Shown piece by piece: positions 60,459 to 64,000 of a stretch of DNA of 64,000 nucleotides; the stretch's first letter is position 1, and each line of letters starts with the position of its first letter. Under the pieces are notes generated by a model. It had not been told where the DNA came from and did not search any database. It worked only from the letters and a program-made list of their open reading frames with translations. Where the stretch lies: the NCBI GenBank assembly GCA_019309545.1, contig JAFDGA010000001.1, positions 1-64,000 on the forward strand, written 5' to 3'. The DNA comes from Deltaproteobacteria bacterium. Its GTDB lineage: Bacteria; Desulfobacterota; Desulfobaccia; Desulfobaccales; Desulfobaccaceae. The position numbers and the translations under genes are program-made.

Positions 60459-61247
60459 TCATTCTCCGGCCATTCCCAATTTTTTGGCCAGTTCCTGATA
60501 GGGCTTGGGAAATTCCGGCTGGAAATTCTGATAGAAAGTGATCGGGTAGCGAGCCCCGATCTTTCGGCCAGCCTCCTTGAGGCCGACCAGCAGCCCTTCC
60601 AGCAACTGGATGGGGAAGGCCATGACCATTTCGTCGTCCTGGGTCATGGAGAAGATCCGGTCTCCCATCCCCGGGATGGCCACCCGCATCTGCTGGCTCT
60701 GGTAGGGACCGATCAGATATTCGGCGCATTCGACTTTGCCGCCGAAGCTGCCGTTGACCCGTTCCCGAAAACTAAAGGTGGCAGCGCCGATGAGGCGGAT
60801 CAATTGCGCCGGGTTGCCATAAATCACCACGATCTCCGGGTCCATCTTAAGCCGGTCCAGAGGACTCATATAAAGGGCCCCCAGTTCCCCGGGAGCAAGA
60901 CGGGGCAGGGCCTGGGCTTCCCGGATGCCGGGGCCAGCCTCCGGATGGAACCCCACTTCACAGAAGAGCTGGCCTAATTCGGTAGCCGGTTCAGCCGCCG
61001 GAGTCAATCCAAAGGCCAGCATGGCCGGGATACAGATGAGGTCGTCCTTAGTCAGGCCGACGCTCCAGCCATAGACCCGGGCCATGGTTAGACCCTGACA
61101 GATGGTAACCTTTTTCTTAAAAACCTTGGAAGGACGTCGGGTCTTGTCCGGAAGCTCAGCGGGACTTTTTAAAAAGTTGACTCCCAGGGGTTCGGTCCGC
61201 AAGCGCAGGTCTTCCTTAAGTTGGAGAGTGGCGGCATTGTAATCCAT
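60459..61247 (-). CDS. DUF169 family protein
   Basis: The 262-aa protein matches DUF169 (PF02596): an opening LKEDLRLRTEPLGVNFLKS, ICQGLTMARVYGWSVGLTKDDLICIPA with a Cys, IVVIYGNPAQLIRL, and ECAEYLIGPYQSQQMRVAIPGMGDRIF. Members are found in anaerobes and archaea and have no settled function; two conserved Cys may bind a metal. AGGGA precedes the ATG. It lies 15 bp downstream of the TPR lipoprotein gene and 40 bp before nrdJ on the same strand. Confidence 0.85.
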   Translation of the reverse strand: MDYNAATLQLKEDLRLRTEPLGVNFLKSPAELPDKTRRPSKVFKKKVTICQGLTMARVYGWSVGLTKDDLICIPAMLAFGLTPAAEPATELGQLFCEVGFHPEAGPGIREAQALPRLAPGELGALYMSPLDRLKMDPEIVVIYGNPAQLIRLIGAATFSFRERVNGSFGGKVECAEYLIGPYQSQQMRVAIPGMGDRIFSMTQDDEMVMAFPIQLLEGLLVGLKEAGRKIGARYPITFYQNFQPEFPKPYQELAKKLGMAGE

Positions 61248-61262
61248 GGCTTCCCTCCTTAG

Positions 61263-62201
61263 CTAAAAGGTTTTTTGTGATGAAAGTTGACTTGCTTGCC
61301 CAGGTGTCGACTCAGGGCGGGGTTCGAATCTTTTCAGGGACCGGCCCAGACGGCCGGCCTCATTAACCTGACGGAGGCGTTTAAGGCATTCCTCTATCCT
61401 GGACTTTTTCCCCAGGATGGCATAGACATCGAAGGCCCGGCCATAATAGTAAAAGGCCTGGCCCAGCTCACCTCGGGCCTGGTAAGTTTCGGCCAAACCG
61501 AAAAGATCAGCGGCCATGGCCGAGCGGTCGAGAATCTCCCGGTCTGCGGCTAGTGCCTGGTTAAAATGCGTCAAAGCTGCGTCAGTGTCTCCTTGCGCCA
61601 GGCGCAAACAGCCCCAGTGATGATTCCAGGTGCCCTGCAAGGCCGGGGTGGTAGCCAGGGGGCGGGCTTGGGTTAGCATGGCGGTCGCGGCTTCGAGCTC
61701 CTGTTGATCTAAATACCAGCTGGCCAGTTGACAAAGGATCCGGCCCCGAGCCTCGGTAGAAGCGGAACGCGCCGCAGCCTTCTGGGCGGCCTGCAGATAT
61801 TCCCCAGCCCGGTCTAGATGGCCAGATTTGTGGGCGACAGTGGCCAGGTTGGCTAGGTTGGTGCTGACGGCGGCCCAATCCGGGATTTCCTGGTTTAAGC
61901 TCAAGGCCTGATTAAACAGATCTCGGGCAGTTTCCAGGTTTCCTTGCTCCAGCGCTACGGCACCCAGATTATTTAGCTGCTGCGCCACCCCTGAGGGATA
62001 ATCGATGGACCGGCTGATCTCCAAAGCCCGGCCAAAATCCCGCGCCGCCCGCTGCAGGTCTCCCTGGGAAAACCATTGTTGACCCTGAATAGTTAGAGTA
62101 GTGGCCCTGGTGACCTGTTGGCCGTAGGGATCTGGGCCGGCCCGGCAGCCCCAGATCACCAGGGATGCCAAAACAATCCGACCCAGGAACTTAAGGGACA
62201 T
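61263..62201 (-). CDS. TPR-repeat lipoprotein
   Basis: The 312-aa protein has a lipoprotein signal ending VIWGC and a series of about six TPR motifs (GQQWFSQGDLQRAARDFGRA, LNNLGAVALEQGNLETARDL, ATVAHKSGHLDRAGEYLQAA, CQLASWYLDQQELEAATAM, CLRLAQGDTDAALTHFNQAL, AETYQARGELGQAFYYYGRA), then a basic tail. TPR lipoproteins act as scaffolds at the inner face of the outer membrane. Its start overlaps the end of the MlaD-type gene by 11 bp, so the two are coupled and may work together in lipid transport (inference). Confidence 0.85.
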   Translation of the reverse strand: MSLKFLGRIVLASLVIWGCRAGPDPYGQQVTRATTLTIQGQQWFSQGDLQRAARDFGRALEISRSIDYPSGVAQQLNNLGAVALEQGNLETARDLFNQALSLNQEIPDWAAVSTNLANLATVAHKSGHLDRAGEYLQAAQKAAARSASTEARGRILCQLASWYLDQQELEAATAMLTQARPLATTPALQGTWNHHWGCLRLAQGDTDAALTHFNQALAADREILDRSAMAADLFGLAETYQARGELGQAFYYYGRAFDVYAILGKKSRIEECLKRLRQVNEAGRLGRSLKRFEPRPESTPGQASQLSSQKTF

Positions 62202-63144
62202 TCCGAGGCTCCAGGTGAATAGTCTCGCTATCCGGCTGCTTGGGCAGGGTCAGACGGATAAGGGGGTTGGCTTTGAGAGCGTCCACCACCGCGGTGCCGC
62301 CCCGCGCCGCTTCCGAAGCCGACCCCATTAATTCAGGAAATTCCTGACTGCCCTGTTTGATGTCCGCCAGTATGCTTTTAACCGTCTGCACCTCTTCCCT
62401 CACTGATTTGGCCAGGGCGGGCATCTGGCTGGTAGTGTCCTTAAGATTGCTGGTAATGCTTTGGGCATCTTTGACCACATTTTCGATTTTGGTCAGCGAT
62501 TCTCCCAGCCGGCCATAGAAGTCGGTTTGCATCATTAGTTTCCCCAGCGATCCCTTGGCCTCGAGAATGCTCGCCATCACTTCGTTAAATTTGTTTACAG
62601 AGGTGAGCAATTTCCGTTCATGGGTTTTAAGTTGTTCGGTCAGATAAGCCAGATTAATCAGAATCTGCTTAGCCCGGCGCAAACTTTCCTCGGGCTTAAA
62701 CTCTTCTAAATAATCAGCAAAAGTCTTACGTTCCTGGGAAGGGATGGTGCCATATTCGGCAACCGGGGGATACCCGGAAGAGCCGGGACTGATTTCCAGA
62801 TATTCGCTCCCAAACAGCCCTGGACTTTGCACTTCGGCCACTGAATCCTGGCGGATCAGATCGGCGTACTCAGCTAATACCTTAATGGTGATCACCACCT
62901 GGGTCTGGTCCATTATCCGGCTGATGTGCAGGTCGGTCACCTTGCCGATTTCGGTGTTAAACATCTTGACCGCCGAGCCCGGCGTGAGATTATAGCCCTG
63001 TTTGAATTTGACCAGGTAGGTCTGCTGTGACTTGAACCAGGCCTTGCCCTGGCCAATGGCGAGCAGCGCCGCTACCGTGACTAGCAGCATCAGGAAGAGA
63101 AACAGCCCGGCCAGCTTTTCAGACCTAGTAAAGCCTTCGTCCAT
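62191..63144 (-). CDS. MCE/MlaD-family protein
   Basis: The 317-aa protein has one N-terminal membrane helix (LAGLFLFLMLLVTVAALLAI) followed by an MCE domain (about residues 40-120; YLVKFKQGYNLTPGSAVKMF, IGKVTDLHI, LFGSEYLEISPG). A long helical region (about 125-290) rich in Leu/Lys/Glu/Ser follows. MCE proteins form hexameric rings that carry lipids between the membranes with an MlaE/MlaF ABC pair; none is in the window. Start is ATG with GGAGAG upstream. It is the first gene of the MCE-TPR unit. Confidence 0.87.
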   Translation of the reverse strand: MDEGFTRSEKLAGLFLFLMLLVTVAALLAIGQGKAWFKSQQTYLVKFKQGYNLTPGSAVKMFNTEIGKVTDLHISRIMDQTQVVITIKVLAEYADLIRQDSVAEVQSPGLFGSEYLEISPGSSGYPPVAEYGTIPSQERKTFADYLEEFKPEESLRRAKQILINLAYLTEQLKTHERKLLTSVNKFNEVMASILEAKGSLGKLMMQTDFYGRLGESLTKIENVVKDAQSITSNLKDTTSQMPALAKSVREEVQTVKSILADIKQGSQEFPELMGSASEAARGGTAVVDALKANPLIRLTLPKQPDSETIHLEPRNVP

Positions 63145-63392
63145 ATCAAGCTCTCCAGGGTGGTGGACCAGGTAAAAAGTTATGTTCGATCATACCATTT
63201 CCGCCGCTGATTTGACAACGCAATTCCCTTTGAGAGGCAAAGCTTATAATATTCATTAAAATGCCTTGGTGCCAGTTTTTATTGGTCCCTGTTAAAAGAA
63301 ATGTTAAATAAAAAAAATTGATCGCTTGGCCCGATTTTTTGATAAGAACTTCAATTTCAAGCTAACTTTTCTTAAACAGGTTTTGTCATTCT

Positions 63393-64000
63393 ATGAACTC
63401 AGAAAAAGACCTTTTGCCTTCTTTTCATACCATGCCTCTGGAAGAGGTATTTGCCGCCTTGGACACCGGGCCGAAGGGACTGCAGGCGGCCCAGGTCGAG
63501 GAACGGCAGAGGCTTTACGGCCCCAATGAGCTGGTTGCCGGACACCGGGTTTCAGTGGTCGACCTTTTCCTGGGCCAGTTTAAAAATATTTTGATCATCA
63601 TTTTGCTGATTGCTACCGCGATTTCCCTAATGCTGGGCGAGACCCTGGATGCCCTGGTCATCTTTGCCATTGTCATGGCCAGCACCATTTTGGGGTTTAT
63701 CCAGGAGTATCGGGCTGAACGGGCAGTACAGGCCCTGAAGCAAATGGCCGCGCCGACAGCTACGGTTATCCGGGGTGGCGAGGAGTTTATCATCCCGGCC
63801 CGGGAGGTGGTGCCGGGCGATCTGCTGGTATTGCATACTGGCGACCGGGTGGCGGCTGATGGGCGGGTGGTGGTCCAAATGAACCTGATGGCCGACGAAG
63901 CCCCCCTGACCGGCGAATCTACCCCGGTTAGGAAGGATATCAAGGCGGTAGACGCGGAAGACACGCCGCTGGGCGACCGCACCTGCATGGTCTATGGGGC
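63393..64000 (+). CDS. P-type cation-transporting ATPase, N-terminal part (runs off window)
   Basis: The frame from ATG 63393 stays open to the window end, giving about 202 residues of a larger protein. A cation-ATPase N-terminal domain (LEEVFAALDTGPKGL, ERQRLYGPNEL) is followed by two membrane helices (about 65-105, NILIIILLIATAISLML) and the actuator domain with GDLLVLHTGDRVAADGRVV and the TGES loop (APLTGESTPVRK). This is the type II (Ca/Na/H-ATPase-like) class. The phosphorylation site DKTGT lies beyond the window. A second ATG at 63432 is possible as start. Confidence 0.88.
   Translation, partial: MNSEKDLLPSFHTMPLEEVFAALDTGPKGLQAAQVEERQRLYGPNELVAGHRVSVVDLFLGQFKNILIIILLIATAISLMLGETLDALVIFAIVMASTILGFIQEYRAERAVQALKQMAAPTATVIRGGEEFIIPAREVVPGDLLVLHTGDRVAADGRVVVQMNLMADEAPLTGESTPVRKDIKAVDAEDTPLGDRTCMVYG

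Overview
The window (about 55% GC) looks like the chromosome of a strictly anaerobic, acetyl-CoA-pathway bacterium of the Desulfobacterota, most like the Desulfobacca/Syntrophobacterales type. The basis is a complete five-gene CODH/acetyl-CoA synthase operon with a full-length bacterial AcsB, archaeal-type FBP aldolase/phosphatase for gluconeogenesis, SelB, a B12-dependent ribonucleotide reductase, corrinoid-type radical SAM proteins, and NifX-like/DUF5320 genes typical of that phylum. The genus is inference; there is no rRNA gene to test it. I found no tRNA, rRNA or CRISPR array.

Layout. 0-6.3 kb: small secreted or lipoprotein genes (two aromatic-rich peptides, an Slp-type lipoprotein), Mth938-domain and amidohydrolase genes, an FmdB zinc ribbon, an HExxH protein and pgeF. 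6.3-13.2 kb (minus): HEAT protein, ssb, recJ, UPF0173 hydrolase, K+ channel, and a 637-aa protein joining FBP aldolase/phosphatase to a CggR/SorC-type sugar-phosphate sensor. 13.3-24.8 kb: DUF1573, hisB, a Tat phosphoesterase, hisA, a TIGR03960/DUF2344 radical SAM protein, RNase E/G, selB, an M48 protease and a TIGR00725 protein. 25.3-33.4 kb (minus): cdhD-cooS-acsB-acsC-acsE with a hairpin after every gene and a U-tailed terminator at the end. 33.7-39.4 kb: B12-binding radical SAM, dnaE and a decayed IS1634-type transposase. 39.5-43.9 kb (minus): exbB-exbD-tonB behind a cobalamin riboswitch with its own terminator, preceded by rtcA and dodecin. 44-50.2 kb: MauE/rhodanese cluster, HAD phosphatase, TolC, a wrecked HlyD/ABC exporter and gltX.

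50.4-58.6 kb is the most system-like region. A PAS-sigma54 activator and a PAS histidine kinase share the same Cys-containing sensor motif. With them are two NifX-like proteins, a DUF5320 protein, a CGGC protein, a CoA-disulfide/persulfide reductase with a rhodanese domain, and an alternative-oxidase-like diiron protein. A sigma54 promoter and an AT-rich palindrome sit between the activator gene and the first NifX-like gene. I infer a redox, sulfur or metal stress response. 58.6-64 kb: nrdJ, DUF169, a TPR lipoprotein, an MCE/MlaD protein and the start of a P-type ATPase that runs off the end.

Corrinoids link several parts: the CODH/ACS corrinoid protein, NrdJ, two cobalamin-domain radical SAM proteins, and a B12-repressed energy-transduction operon for TonB-dependent uptake. 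Intergenic regions carry at least five copies, mostly partial, of a MITE-like repeat with TTATTACTC/GAGTAATAA ends.
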